NCBI GenBank assembly: GCA_017617315.1
Contig: JAFZWM010000014.1
Span: 1 to 64,000, forward strand
Reading direction: 5' to 3'
Origin: Bacteroidaceae bacterium
Lineage (GTDB): Bacteria > Bacteroidota > Bacteroidia > Bacteroidales > Bacteroidaceae
DNA: 64,000 nt
The notes beneath the pieces were generated by a model. The model did no database searches. It was not told where the DNA came from and saw only the letters and a list, made by a program, of their open reading frames with translations. Position 1 is the first letter of the stretch. Every line of letters begins with the position of its first letter. This document shows positions 1 through 6,955 of the stretch, in pieces. Both the position numbers and the translations under genes were made by a program.

Positions 1-121
1 CGTCCAAGGTACGTCCAAGGTACGTCCAAGGTACGTCCAAGGTACGTCCAAGGTACGTCCAAGGTACGTCCAAGGTACGTCCAAGGTACGTCCAAGGTAC
101 GTCCAAGGTACGTCCAAGGTA
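1..121. repeat. Perfect 11-bp tandem repeat array (11 units)
   Basis: Eleven identical copies of CGTCCAAGGTA run from the first base of the window to 121, so the array probably continues to the left. Read as a rotated reverse complement the unit is ACGTACCTTGG, which matches units of the array at 50249-50467 on the opposite strand. There are no spacers, so it is not a CRISPR. Eleven bp is close to one helical turn. Function unknown. Confidence 0.97.
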
Positions 122-330
122 TATGCTGAGTATATTCAAGCTATATTCAAGCTATATTCAAGCTATATGCAAGGTATATGCAAGGTATATGTAGGCTATA
201 TGTTGGGTATATGTTATCTATATGTTATGTAGGGTATAGCCAGATTAGGTGATGGGTAGGTTATGGTGAAGTGAAGTAAGTCGATGGTAAGGGGGTAGTA
301 AGGGGATAGCAAGAGGATAGCAAGACGAAA
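122..330. repeat. Degenerate continuation of the 11-bp array
   Basis: The 11-bp period continues with diverged units: TATTCAAGCTA three times (133-165), TATGCAAGGTA twice (166-187), then TATGTAGGCTA, TATGTTGGGTA and similar to about 231. After an unclear stretch come GTAAGGGGGTA, GTAAGGGGATA, GCAAGAGGATA and GCAAGACGAAA (287-330). Period is conserved more strictly than sequence. No convincing gene lies here; a minus-strand frame across it is low-complexity. Confidence 0.85.
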
Positions 331-421
331 GGTTCGTCCAATATTGGTTATGGGTAAGTTGAAAATCGAGGATGTAAAACAATCTGGGAGAAGAGAAGAA
401 AGTTGATAATCCCGAACAGAT

Positions 422-459
422 AATTGTAAATTGTCCATTGTCAATTGTGAATTGTGAAT
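422..459. repeat. AATTGT/CAATTG short-repeat element, copy A
   Basis: A run of ATTGT-type units (AATTGTAAATTGTCCATTGT, then CAATTGTGAATTGTGAAT) with internal CAATTG palindromes. A near-identical element, including the exact ATTGTCCATTGTCAATTGT, lies at 50497-50530 beside the second 11-bp array. The two repeat types therefore occur together twice in this window. Confidence 0.8.
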
Positions 460-469
460 AAAATAGACG

Positions 470-520
470 AAGAGCACATTTTATGGCGATAAACGCTGTA
501 AAAAGTGCTCTTTTATCTCT
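470..520 (+). terminator. Rho-independent terminator
   Basis: Stem AAGAGCAC (470-477) with GTGCTCTT (505-512), extended by T/A pairs, followed by TTATCTCTTTTT. It ends transcription entering from the left, before the promoter of the small gene at 618. Confidence 0.65.
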
Positions 521-557
521 TTTTGTCTAAAAAGTATGATGAAAAGTACAAAAAAAG

Positions 558-588
558 TTTGTGCAGAATGTTTAAAATGCTATTTTTG
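558..588 (+). promoter_or_regulatory. Promoter of the small His-rich gene
   Basis: TTTG at 558-561 and TATTTTTG at 581-588, separated by 19 bases: the Bacteroidota -33/-7 arrangement. It lies 30 bases before the ATG at 618. GTGCA and TGCAC flank the spacer as an inverted repeat, a possible operator (inference). Confidence 0.7.
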
Positions 589-617
589 CACAAAAATCAA
601 GCTTTAAAACAAGTATT

Positions 618-830
618 ATGAGTTCAAAACATAATCACAGTCATTCTTTCTGGACATCTAAGCACAAGTGGGATTATTGCATAATCGGACTTAGATATTT
701 TACTTCGCCATTCAGAGTTTACAAACTTGCTCATGGCAAGGCTGAGGCTCACGAGCACGAGCATAAGATAATGCATGCCCTTAAGCTGAAGCATATCGTG
801 CATAGTCGAAGCCATCAGAATAACGGTTAA
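618..830 (+). CDS. Small His/Lys-rich hypothetical protein
   Basis: A 70-residue basic protein with about 14 histidines, in clusters such as KHNHSHS near the N-terminus and HEHEHK and HSRSH later. I recognise no family. There is no signal peptide and no membrane segment. The case for a real gene is its strong promoter, an ATG start, no other gene in the interval, and a convergent neighbour ending only 9 bases after its stop. Histidine clusters could bind metal or nucleic acid, but nothing shows this directly. Confidence 0.5.
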   Translation: MSSKHNHSHSFWTSKHKWDYCIIGLRYFTSPFRVYKLAHGKAEAHEHEHKIMHALKLKHIVHSRSHQNNG

Positions 831-862
831 GGAAGAAGCTATTTCTTCTTCCTTTCTTCTTC
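831..862. terminator. Hairpin between convergent genes
   Basis: GGAAGAAG (831-838) pairs with CTTCTTCC (845-852) across a 6-base loop, followed on the plus strand by a pyrimidine run. It overlaps the last codons of the EamA gene on the other strand. Confidence 0.4.
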
Positions 863-1762
863 AATCTGCTGTCTTGATTTGCTCTGAGTAACGAGCCACA
901 CACCCGAGAATACCGCAACGATTGCTATAGCCTGACTCCAGCCAAATATTCCAAGTCCAACGGCGGCGCTAACAATGCACGAAACCGTTGGCTGAACGTA
1001 ATTGTACATGCTCACGACGGTAGGGCGGAGCGATTTCTGTCCCTTCATCATAAGTATGTACGAGATAAACGTGGCTGCAAACACAACGTAGAAACATTCG
1101 CCCCATGTGGCAATGTCAACGCTTGCCCAGTCAAGTTGCGATATGTTACCGTATGAGATAGGCAGCGCCACGATTGTGGCATAGAGGAACATCCACTTCA
1201 TGCAGGTTATAACCGTGTATTTGCTTATCAGCTTTCTGAATATGGCCAGATAGCTCGCAAAACTGAGCTGTGCCAGAAGGCAGAGAATATCGCCCGTAAG
1301 GTTGCCGTCGCCGCTTATTGCGCTGCTGCTTCCGATGATGAGAATCAGCGCGCCGACAACGCCGAGTCCCACGCCAAGAATCTTCTTGCCCGTGATAGGC
1401 TCTTTCATGAATATTGCCGACAGAATGAGCGTGAAGATAGGCATCGTTGTAGTAACGATGCTCGCGTTTATAGGCGATGTCTTCGACAGACCCACGATAA
1501 AGCAGCATTGGTTGCACACAATGCTCAGCAGGGCGGCGAAGAAGAACATAATCATGTCGCGTCGCTCAACCTTTTCTCTCTGCACAAACAGCGATGTTAT
1601 CCAAAAGCACACGGCAGCTCCTGCCGTTCTGAATAGAACCATGTCGAGTCCTGTTATCCCGTTTGCCATGGCTGCCTTACCTATCGGCGCCATCAGTCCC
1701 CAAATAATGCCTGCCATCAACATGCAGGCATGACCTCTCCAATCTTTTTCCGAATTATCCAT
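839..1762 (-). CDS. EamA/DMT-family transporter
   Basis: About 307 residues with ten hydrophobic segments in two repeated halves, the layout of EamA (drug/metabolite transporter) inner-membrane permeases. The N-terminal half contains GIIWGLMAPIGKAAM and the link is rich in Gly and Ile. The family exports or takes up small metabolites; the substrate cannot be read from sequence. I start at the ATG at 1762 rather than the in-frame TTG at 1771, because the -7 box TAACTTTG (1787-1780) would leave almost no leader before the TTG. It is transcribed divergently from the ATPase gene at 1833. Confidence 0.85.
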   Translation of the reverse strand: MDNSEKDWRGHACMLMAGIIWGLMAPIGKAAMANGITGLDMVLFRTAGAAVCFWITSLFVQREKVERRDMIMFFFAALLSIVCNQCCFIVGLSKTSPINASIVTTTMPIFTLILSAIFMKEPITGKKILGVGLGVVGALILIIGSSSAISGDGNLTGDILCLLAQLSFASYLAIFRKLISKYTVITCMKWMFLYATIVALPISYGNISQLDWASVDIATWGECFYVVFAATFISYILMMKGQKSLRPTVVSMYNYVQPTVSCIVSAAVGLGIFGWSQAIAIVAVFSGVWLVTQSKSRQQIEEERKKK

Positions 1763-1776
1763 TTTTCTCAATTTTT

Positions 1777-1808
1777 TTGCAAAGTTACGGAAATATAATA
1801 TATATTTG
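1777..1808. promoter_or_regulatory. Overlapping divergent promoters
   Basis: Plus strand: TTTG 1777-1780, 20-base spacer, TATATTTG 1801-1808, serving the gene at 1833. Minus strand: TAACTTTG at 1787-1780, serving the EamA gene. The plus -33 box shares bases with the minus -7 box, so the two directions should compete for polymerase (inference). Confidence 0.65.
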
Positions 1809-1832
1809 CAATAAATCCTAAATTAAAGTACA

Positions 1833-2660
1833 ATGGAGAAGGTACAAGCTGAGTATATTCAGCAAATCGAAATCTATTCGATGTGGGGGCTCAAGCATAT
1901 TGTATGGAAACTGCGTCCCGACGTAAATATCCTGAGTGGCGTGAATGGTATCGGCAAGAGTACCATTCTTAACTCCTCCGTCAGCTCTCTGTCCGAGATG
2001 AACGGCGAACTGCCGATGCCGCAGCATCCGGCGGTGCATCTCACGTTCTATCCCGAGAATGCCACGTCTATCCGCTACGACGTGATACGCAGCTTCGACC
2101 GTCCGCTCATGCACTTCGAACTGCTCGAGAAGATGATTGACAAGAAGGTGCACACCGAGCTCGACTGGCAGCTTTACAACCTTCAGCGGCGCTATCTCGA
2201 CTATCAGGTAAACATCGGAAACAAAATGATTGACATGCTCTCGTCTGGCGACCCCGAGGAGCAGGCAAAGGCTTCGCAATTGTCTGTGCCTAAGCGCATG
2301 TTTCAGGATATGATAGACGAGCTTTTCAAGGATACCTACAAAAAGATAAACCGAAAGACGAACGAGATAACCTTCCTCTACGGCAAGGAACTGATATCGC
2401 CCTACAAACTCTCGAGCGGCGAGAAGCAGATTCTTGTAATTCTCCTAACCGTACTTATTCAGGACCAGCAGCGATGCGTACTCTTCATGGACGAGCCCGA
2501 AGTGAGCCTTCATGTTGAGTGGCAGCAGCAGCTCATCTCGCTCATTCGTAAGCTGAACCCGAATGTGCAGATTATTCTTACCACACATTCGCCGGCGGTA
2601 ATAATGAACGGCTGGATTGATGCCGTTACCGAGGTGAGCGACATAACACAAGACATTTAA
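1833..2660 (+). CDS. ABC-type AAA ATPase, paired with DUF4435 protein
   Basis: A compact 275-residue ATPase of the AAA_15/AAA_21 (OLD/RecF-like) kind. Walker A is GVNGIGKST (residues 36-44), the ABC signature is LSSGEKQ (193-199), Walker B is CVLFMDEPE (215-223), and the switch histidine is in TTHSP (250-254). The region between Walker A and the signature is short, with no long coiled coil, so it is not an SMC protein. The stop is 3 bases before the ATG of the DUF4435 gene, so the two are very likely co-translated and act together. AAA_15 plus DUF4435 is the composition of PARIS anti-phage systems, but this ATPase is shorter than AriA as I recall it. A housekeeping role remains possible. Confidence 0.8.
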   Translation: MEKVQAEYIQQIEIYSMWGLKHIVWKLRPDVNILSGVNGIGKSTILNSSVSSLSEMNGELPMPQHPAVHLTFYPENATSIRYDVIRSFDRPLMHFELLEKMIDKKVHTELDWQLYNLQRRYLDYQVNIGNKMIDMLSSGDPEEQAKASQLSVPKRMFQDMIDELFKDTYKKINRKTNEITFLYGKELISPYKLSSGEKQILVILLTVLIQDQQRCVLFMDEPEVSLHVEWQQQLISLIRKLNPNVQIILTTHSPAVIMNGWIDAVTEVSDITQDI

Positions 2661-2663
2661 GTT

Positions 2664-3671
2664 ATGGGAAAACGACTGACTGATAACCTGAGTTCTCTGT
2701 ACATCGGCGCGGCAAACAAGTTGAGGTCAAACAAGACGAGGCGCAAGATTGTGGCGTATGTAGAGAGCTATGATGATATCCTGTTCTGGCGAACGGTGCT
2801 GAAGGCGCACGAGACCGACGATTATTATTTCGAAGTCATGCTGCCTTCTAAATCATCGTTGCAGCGAGGCAAGAAGGCGGCTCTGATGAACGTTCTGGGC
2901 GAGAATCAGTTAGGCGAGAATATGGTTGCCTGCGTAGATGCCGACTACGACTACATGCTTCAGGGGCGCACCCCTACGTCGCGCATGATTCTCGAGTCGC
3001 CATACGTCTTCCACACCTATGTTTATGCCATCGAGAACTACCAGTGCTGTGCCGAGAGCCTTCACGACGTGTGCGTGATGGTTACGCTCAACGACCACGA
3101 GGTTTTCAACTTCGTCGATTTCATGAAGATTTATTCGCAGATAATCTATCCGCTGTTCATCTGGTCTGTATGGATTTACCGTTCAAACAGATACAAGGAA
3201 TTTCCGCTGATGGACTTCTGCGACGAGATACGCATCGACGGCTTTAACATGTACAGTCCCGAGAAGTGCATCGAGCGTCTCCGCCATCGCGTAAACAAGA
3301 AGGTAGCTTTTATGCAGAAGCATTATCCCAACGCCCGCCACGACTTCGTCCCGCTGAAGGAGGAACTGGAGCGTCTCGGCGTTCATCCCGAAAACACATA
3401 CCTCTTCATACAAGGACATTTCCTGATGAACAATGTGGTGATGAAGATTCTCGAGCCTATCTGCGCCATGCTTCGTCGTGAGCGCGAAAACGAGATAAGG
3501 CAGTCGAGCGGACACGACAAGCAGAAATACAACGAACTTACTTGCTACGAGCGCAGCCTCGGAAGCGTAGACACAATGCTCCGAAAGAATACACAGTTCA
3601 TGTCGCTTCCTATCTTCAAAAAAATGAATGAAAAAATAGATACTTTTTTAACATTGGGAATTAAAAAATAA
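2664..3671 (+). CDS. DUF4435 (TOPRIM-like) protein
   Basis: 335 residues. The N-terminal third has the features of DUF4435/OLD-type TOPRIM folds: VESYDD (33-38, Glu34), an acidic VDADYD (91-96) and a further Glu in YAIENYQC (near 124). These are candidate metal ligands for a nuclease. The C-terminal two thirds is helical and unassigned. It sits 3 bases after the ATPase gene. In PARIS the DUF4435 protein AriB is the toxic nuclease released by the ATPase; that function here is only inference. The araC promoter lies in its last 20 bases. Confidence 0.75.
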   Translation: MGKRLTDNLSSLYIGAANKLRSNKTRRKIVAYVESYDDILFWRTVLKAHETDDYYFEVMLPSKSSLQRGKKAALMNVLGENQLGENMVACVDADYDYMLQGRTPTSRMILESPYVFHTYVYAIENYQCCAESLHDVCVMVTLNDHEVFNFVDFMKIYSQIIYPLFIWSVWIYRSNRYKEFPLMDFCDEIRIDGFNMYSPEKCIERLRHRVNKKVAFMQKHYPNARHDFVPLKEELERLGVHPENTYLFIQGHFLMNNVVMKILEPICAMLRRERENEIRQSSGHDKQKYNELTCYERSLGSVDTMLRKNTQFMSLPIFKKMNEKIDTFLTLGIKK

Positions 3672-3682
3672 TGTTATATTTG
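3654..3682 (+). promoter_or_regulatory. Promoter of the AraC-family gene
   Basis: TATATTTG at 3675-3682 with TTGG at 3654-3657 as a weak -33 box. It overlaps the end of the DUF4435 gene and leaves a leader of about 30 bases before the ATG at 3719, so the regulator is probably transcribed separately from the ATPase pair. Confidence 0.6.
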
Positions 3683-3718
3683 CAAGCGAATAACTGAATT
3701 TGATTGGAGCTACTGAAT

Positions 3719-4618
3719 ATGAAATCACGACAGAATAACATAATACAAGAAATAACCCCGCTCGCAAACCGTGAATGTCTGTATATCGCTAAGAGAGTGA
3801 AAGATTACTTTACTTATCCTATACACAGCCACGTCGAGTTCGAGCTTAATCTTATTGTAAATGCACGCGGCGTTAAGCGCATCGTTGGCGACAGCTCCGA
3901 GGTAATAGGCAACTACGACCTTGTGCTCATAACCGGTGCAAACCTTGAACATGCTTGGGAACAATACGAATGTAAGGGCAAGGACATGGAAGAAATCACC
4001 ATACAGTTTAACTGGGATTTCGACAAGGACGATTTCTTCCTCCGCAATCAGTTCGACTCAATAAGACAGATGATTATAGATGCTCGCGTTGGATTGGCTT
4101 TCAAAGAGCCTACTATAAAACGCGTCTATCCGCTTCTCGAAGATGTGGTGAACGAGACCGACCAGTTCCGTGCACTCCTCAAGTTCCTCGAGGTGCTTTA
4201 TATCATGTCGCAGAGCGAGGATGCCTATCAGCTTGCGTCGCCGTCGTTTGCCAATGTCGATGCCAAGTCAGACTGCCGCCGGATTCTGAAGGTGCAGTCG
4301 TATATCGACTCGCACTTCAAGGAAGAGCTCCGGCTTCCGGTGCTTGCCAACATGGTCAACATGACTCCTGTCAGTTTCAGCCGCTTCTTCAAGCTCCGCA
4401 CGGGGCGCAATGTCTCGGAATACATTATCGACATAAGACTCGGACATGCTTCGCGAATGTTGGTCGATTCTACCGATTCCATTGCCGAAGTGTGCTACGG
4501 ATCGGGATTCAACAATCTTTCTAACTTTAACCGAATCTTCCGCAAAAAGAAAAAGTGCTCGCCGAAGGAGTTTCGCGAGCAATACCATAAGAAAAACAAA
4601 ACAAAGACTAAAAATTAA
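3719..4618 (+). CDS. AraC-family transcriptional regulator
   Basis: 299 residues from the ATG at 3719; an in-frame TTG at 3704 is less likely. The N-terminal part looks like a cupin sensor (HSHVEFELNLIVNARG). The C-terminal ~105 residues form a double helix-turn-helix: YIDSHFKEELRLPVLANMV, then PVSFSRFFKLRTGRNVSEYI, and a second motif ending GFNNLSNFNRIFRKKKKCSP. The mannanase gene starts 14 bases downstream, so it is likely the local regulator of the mannan-utilisation genes, in place of a hybrid two-component sensor. The ligand is unknown. Confidence 0.88.
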   Translation: MKSRQNNIIQEITPLANRECLYIAKRVKDYFTYPIHSHVEFELNLIVNARGVKRIVGDSSEVIGNYDLVLITGANLEHAWEQYECKGKDMEEITIQFNWDFDKDDFFLRNQFDSIRQMIIDARVGLAFKEPTIKRVYPLLEDVVNETDQFRALLKFLEVLYIMSQSEDAYQLASPSFANVDAKSDCRRILKVQSYIDSHFKEELRLPVLANMVNMTPVSFSRFFKLRTGRNVSEYIIDIRLGHASRMLVDSTDSIAEVCYGSGFNNLSNFNRIFRKKKKCSPKEFREQYHKKNKTKTKN

Positions 4619-4632
4619 GAATCAAAAAGTGT

Positions 4633-5925
4633 ATGAAGAACACATGCTTTGTGGGATTCCTCTTGGGATTCCTGCTGATGGTCTTGCCCTCGTCGGCGCA
4701 GACAAATCCGTTTGTACGAGTTAAGTACGGTCAGTTTCTCCGAAACGACAAACCTTATTATTATGTAGGCACAAATTTCTGGTTTGGTGCAATACTTGGT
4801 TCCGAAGGACAAGGCGGAAATCGCCTGCGCCTGTGTCAGGAACTCGATTTCATGAAGAGCAAGGGCATAAACAACCTTCGCGTTCTTGTTGGTGCCGATG
4901 GCTGCCGCAATGTGCCGTCTAAGGTCGAGCCTACGTTGCAGACGGCTGCCGGAGAGTACAACGATACAATTCTTGCCGGACTCGATTTCCTTCTCGACGA
5001 GATGGGAAAGCGCGATATGGTTGCGGTCCTCTACCTCAACAACTCATGGGAGTGGAGCGGCGGTTACGGCTTCTATCTTGAGCAGGCAGGCGAGGGCAAG
5101 GCTCCGCTTCCTTCGGTTGATGGATGGCCGGCATACATGAATTTCGTCAAGAAATTTGCCCAAAGCAAGAAGGCGCATCAGATCTTTTACGACTACGTTA
5201 AGTTTATCGTTGGCCGTACAAACAGATATAACGGCAAGAAATATGTTGACGACCCAACAATCATGTCGTGGCAGATTGGCAACGAGCCTCGTGCCTTCAG
5301 CGAGGATGCCAAGGTTAAGGCAGCCTTTGCCAAGTGGATGGCAGAGACCTCGGCTCTTATAAAAGGTATGGACGCCAACCACATGGTTTCTACTGGCAGC
5401 GAAGGACTCCACGGCTGCGAGTATGATGCCGCCCTGCTCGAAAAAATCCATGCCGACAAGAATATCGACTACATAAATTGCCACCTGTGGCCTTACAACT
5501 GGGGCTGGGCGCACGAGAAGACCCTTCTCGAAGACCTCGACAACAGTTGCAAGAAGGCCAAGGAATATATCGACAAGCACCTTGTGCTGGCTCGAAAGCT
5601 CCAGAAACCGCTTGTGATGGAAGAATTCGGCTATCCTCGCGACGGCTTCAGTTTCGACAAGAATGCCTCGACAAAGGCGCGCGACGGATTTTACAAGTAC
5701 GTTTTCGGTCTGATAGTAGAAGACAGTCAGAACAAAGGACCATTTGCCGGATGTAATTTCTGGGCCTGGGGCGGATTTGCCAATCCGCAGCATACCAACT
5801 GGAAGGTGGGCGACGACTATACCGGCGATCCTGCTCAGGAACAGCAGGGCTTGAACTCGGTTTTTGCCTCTGATTATACAACATTGAAGATAATTTCTGA
5901 CATGGTAAACAAGTTTGGCAGGTGA
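4633..5925 (+). CDS. GH5 endo-beta-1,4-mannanase (GH5_7-like), secreted
   Basis: 430 residues with a signal peptide cleaved after SSA (about residue 22). The mature part is a single GH5 TIM barrel with no added binding module. The acid/base Glu218 lies in QIGNEPRAF and the nucleophile is Glu331 in LVMEEFG. NCHLWPYNWGW (282-292) fits the beta-6 region of GH5_7 mannanases. It would cut the backbone of beta-mannan outside the cytoplasm. It follows the AraC gene by 14 bases and is closed by a strong terminator. GH5_7 is assigned from motifs; another GH5 subfamily is less likely. Confidence 0.85.
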   Translation: MKNTCFVGFLLGFLLMVLPSSAQTNPFVRVKYGQFLRNDKPYYYVGTNFWFGAILGSEGQGGNRLRLCQELDFMKSKGINNLRVLVGADGCRNVPSKVEPTLQTAAGEYNDTILAGLDFLLDEMGKRDMVAVLYLNNSWEWSGGYGFYLEQAGEGKAPLPSVDGWPAYMNFVKKFAQSKKAHQIFYDYVKFIVGRTNRYNGKKYVDDPTIMSWQIGNEPRAFSEDAKVKAAFAKWMAETSALIKGMDANHMVSTGSEGLHGCEYDAALLEKIHADKNIDYINCHLWPYNWGWAHEKTLLEDLDNSCKKAKEYIDKHLVLARKLQKPLVMEEFGYPRDGFSFDKNASTKARDGFYKYVFGLIVEDSQNKGPFAGCNFWAWGGFANPQHTNWKVGDDYTGDPAQEQQGLNSVFASDYTTLKIISDMVNKFGR

Positions 5926-5980
5926 AAAACTTGTCATCTTTGCCGATAAATAATGCAATAAACTGAAGATTTTTTGCTCA

Positions 5981-6015
5981 AAAAGCCCGAATGAGTATGT
6001 CGTTCGGGCTTTTTT
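5981..6015 (+). terminator. Terminator after the mannanase gene
   Basis: Stem AAAAGCCCGAA (5981-5991) with TTCGGGCTTTTTT (6003-6015) around an 11-base loop; the A/T arms make it bidirectional. Confidence 0.9.
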
Positions 6016-6564
6016 CGTCCTTCAATTTATTGTTTTTATTGTCGTGAAAGTAATGCAGCTCTCTTTCTGAACCTTTTTTCGATATGTCTTATTTGTTAAC
6101 ATGTGTACGTTTTGTTAACTTCTTACGAAAAAGATATACAAAAATCTACCTGTGCTAATGTGCTGAATATTAGGTATTTAATTTAATGTTAAAATTTTAT
6201 GAATAATAATGCGAACTATTTGTAACATAATTAAAGCGGATTTTGAAAAATAATTTATAGTTTTGCGGAAAATAAAGGCATAATAAAATGCATAGGAAAG
6301 GCTAATTCTAATATCATTACATTTGAAGTTGATAATTATCGTGTGTGGTATAACTGGTGCTGTTTTTGAATTTTTCATATATTGATTCTAATTTACAGTT
6401 TACTATTATCGAGGCTCAAAGGCTTTGCATGACGGCAAGGTCATGGTGTTAAAAAATTACTGTTTATCTAAATTTTGTAAGCCTTAAATAATGTTAAGAG
6501 CTTTTGGTTTTAAGTGGGTTATAGATTTTAATAATAGCCAAAAAATCATAAATGAACTAGTTTC

Positions 6565-6606
6565 CGCAAGAATGTTGAGTAAACTTTCTTGCGGTTTTGC
6601 TTTTTA
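6565..6606 (+). terminator. Orphan terminator-like hairpin
   Basis: CCGCAAGAA (6565-6573) pairs with TTCTTGCGG (6587-6595), then TTTTGCTTTTT. No gene lies immediately upstream; the nearest plus-strand gene already has its own terminator 550 bases earlier. Confidence 0.55.
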
Positions 6607-6886
6607 GGACTATCCGTTCATCCAGAAAGCTTTTTTGCTCCGATTTTACTTGTCAAGTTGCCATAAAACGTAAAATAGCACATTTGTTAAACTGAAAGTC
6701 CAAAACGCTATATTCTTGTAAAACAGAGTCATATTGTTGAAATCGATTCACACCTTATTGTATATTGTAGATGCGTGTTTTGCAATCTCGAAACGGCAAA
6801 AATCTGTTTTATAACTCATTTTGAAGTCTTAATAAATGTTAAAATGTTAAAATTTATCTTAATAAACTAAAATAGTTCCGTTTTTA

Positions 6887-6917
6887 TTTGATGGTATAAA
6901 AAATTTACTTATTTTTG
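6887..6917 (+). promoter_or_regulatory. Promoter of the gene at 6956
   Basis: TTTG at 6887-6890, 19-base spacer, TATTTTTG at 6910-6917: a near-ideal Bacteroidota promoter with a leader of about 35 bases. Confidence 0.75.
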
Positions 6918-6955
6918 CCGATGTAATTCTATTGTAAATCTAAAGTAAGGTTGAG

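Larger units (their letters stand above)
6016..6955. other. 940-bp AT-rich intergenic region
   Basis: No convincing coding sequence on either strand. It contains -7-like boxes TAGTTTTG (6258-6265) and TACATTTG (6318-6325), a 6-bp hairpin CATGAC/GTCATG (6428-6445), a terminator-like hairpin at 6565-6606, and the promoter of the next gene at its right end. A small RNA between about 6270 and 6605 is possible but not shown. Confidence 0.5.

Noticed and set aside
1..330. CRISPR array
   Set aside because: Units are 11 bp with no unique spacers and no cas genes nearby; it is a simple tandem repeat.
214..477. 87-codon minus-strand gene in the repeat region
   Set aside because: Built from degenerate repeat sequence and the ATTGT element; no promoter and low-complexity composition.
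5044..5958. 304-codon gene antisense to the mannanase
   Set aside because: The plus-strand frame has complete GH5 motifs; the antisense frame is a by-product of GC-rich third positions and has no recognisable family.
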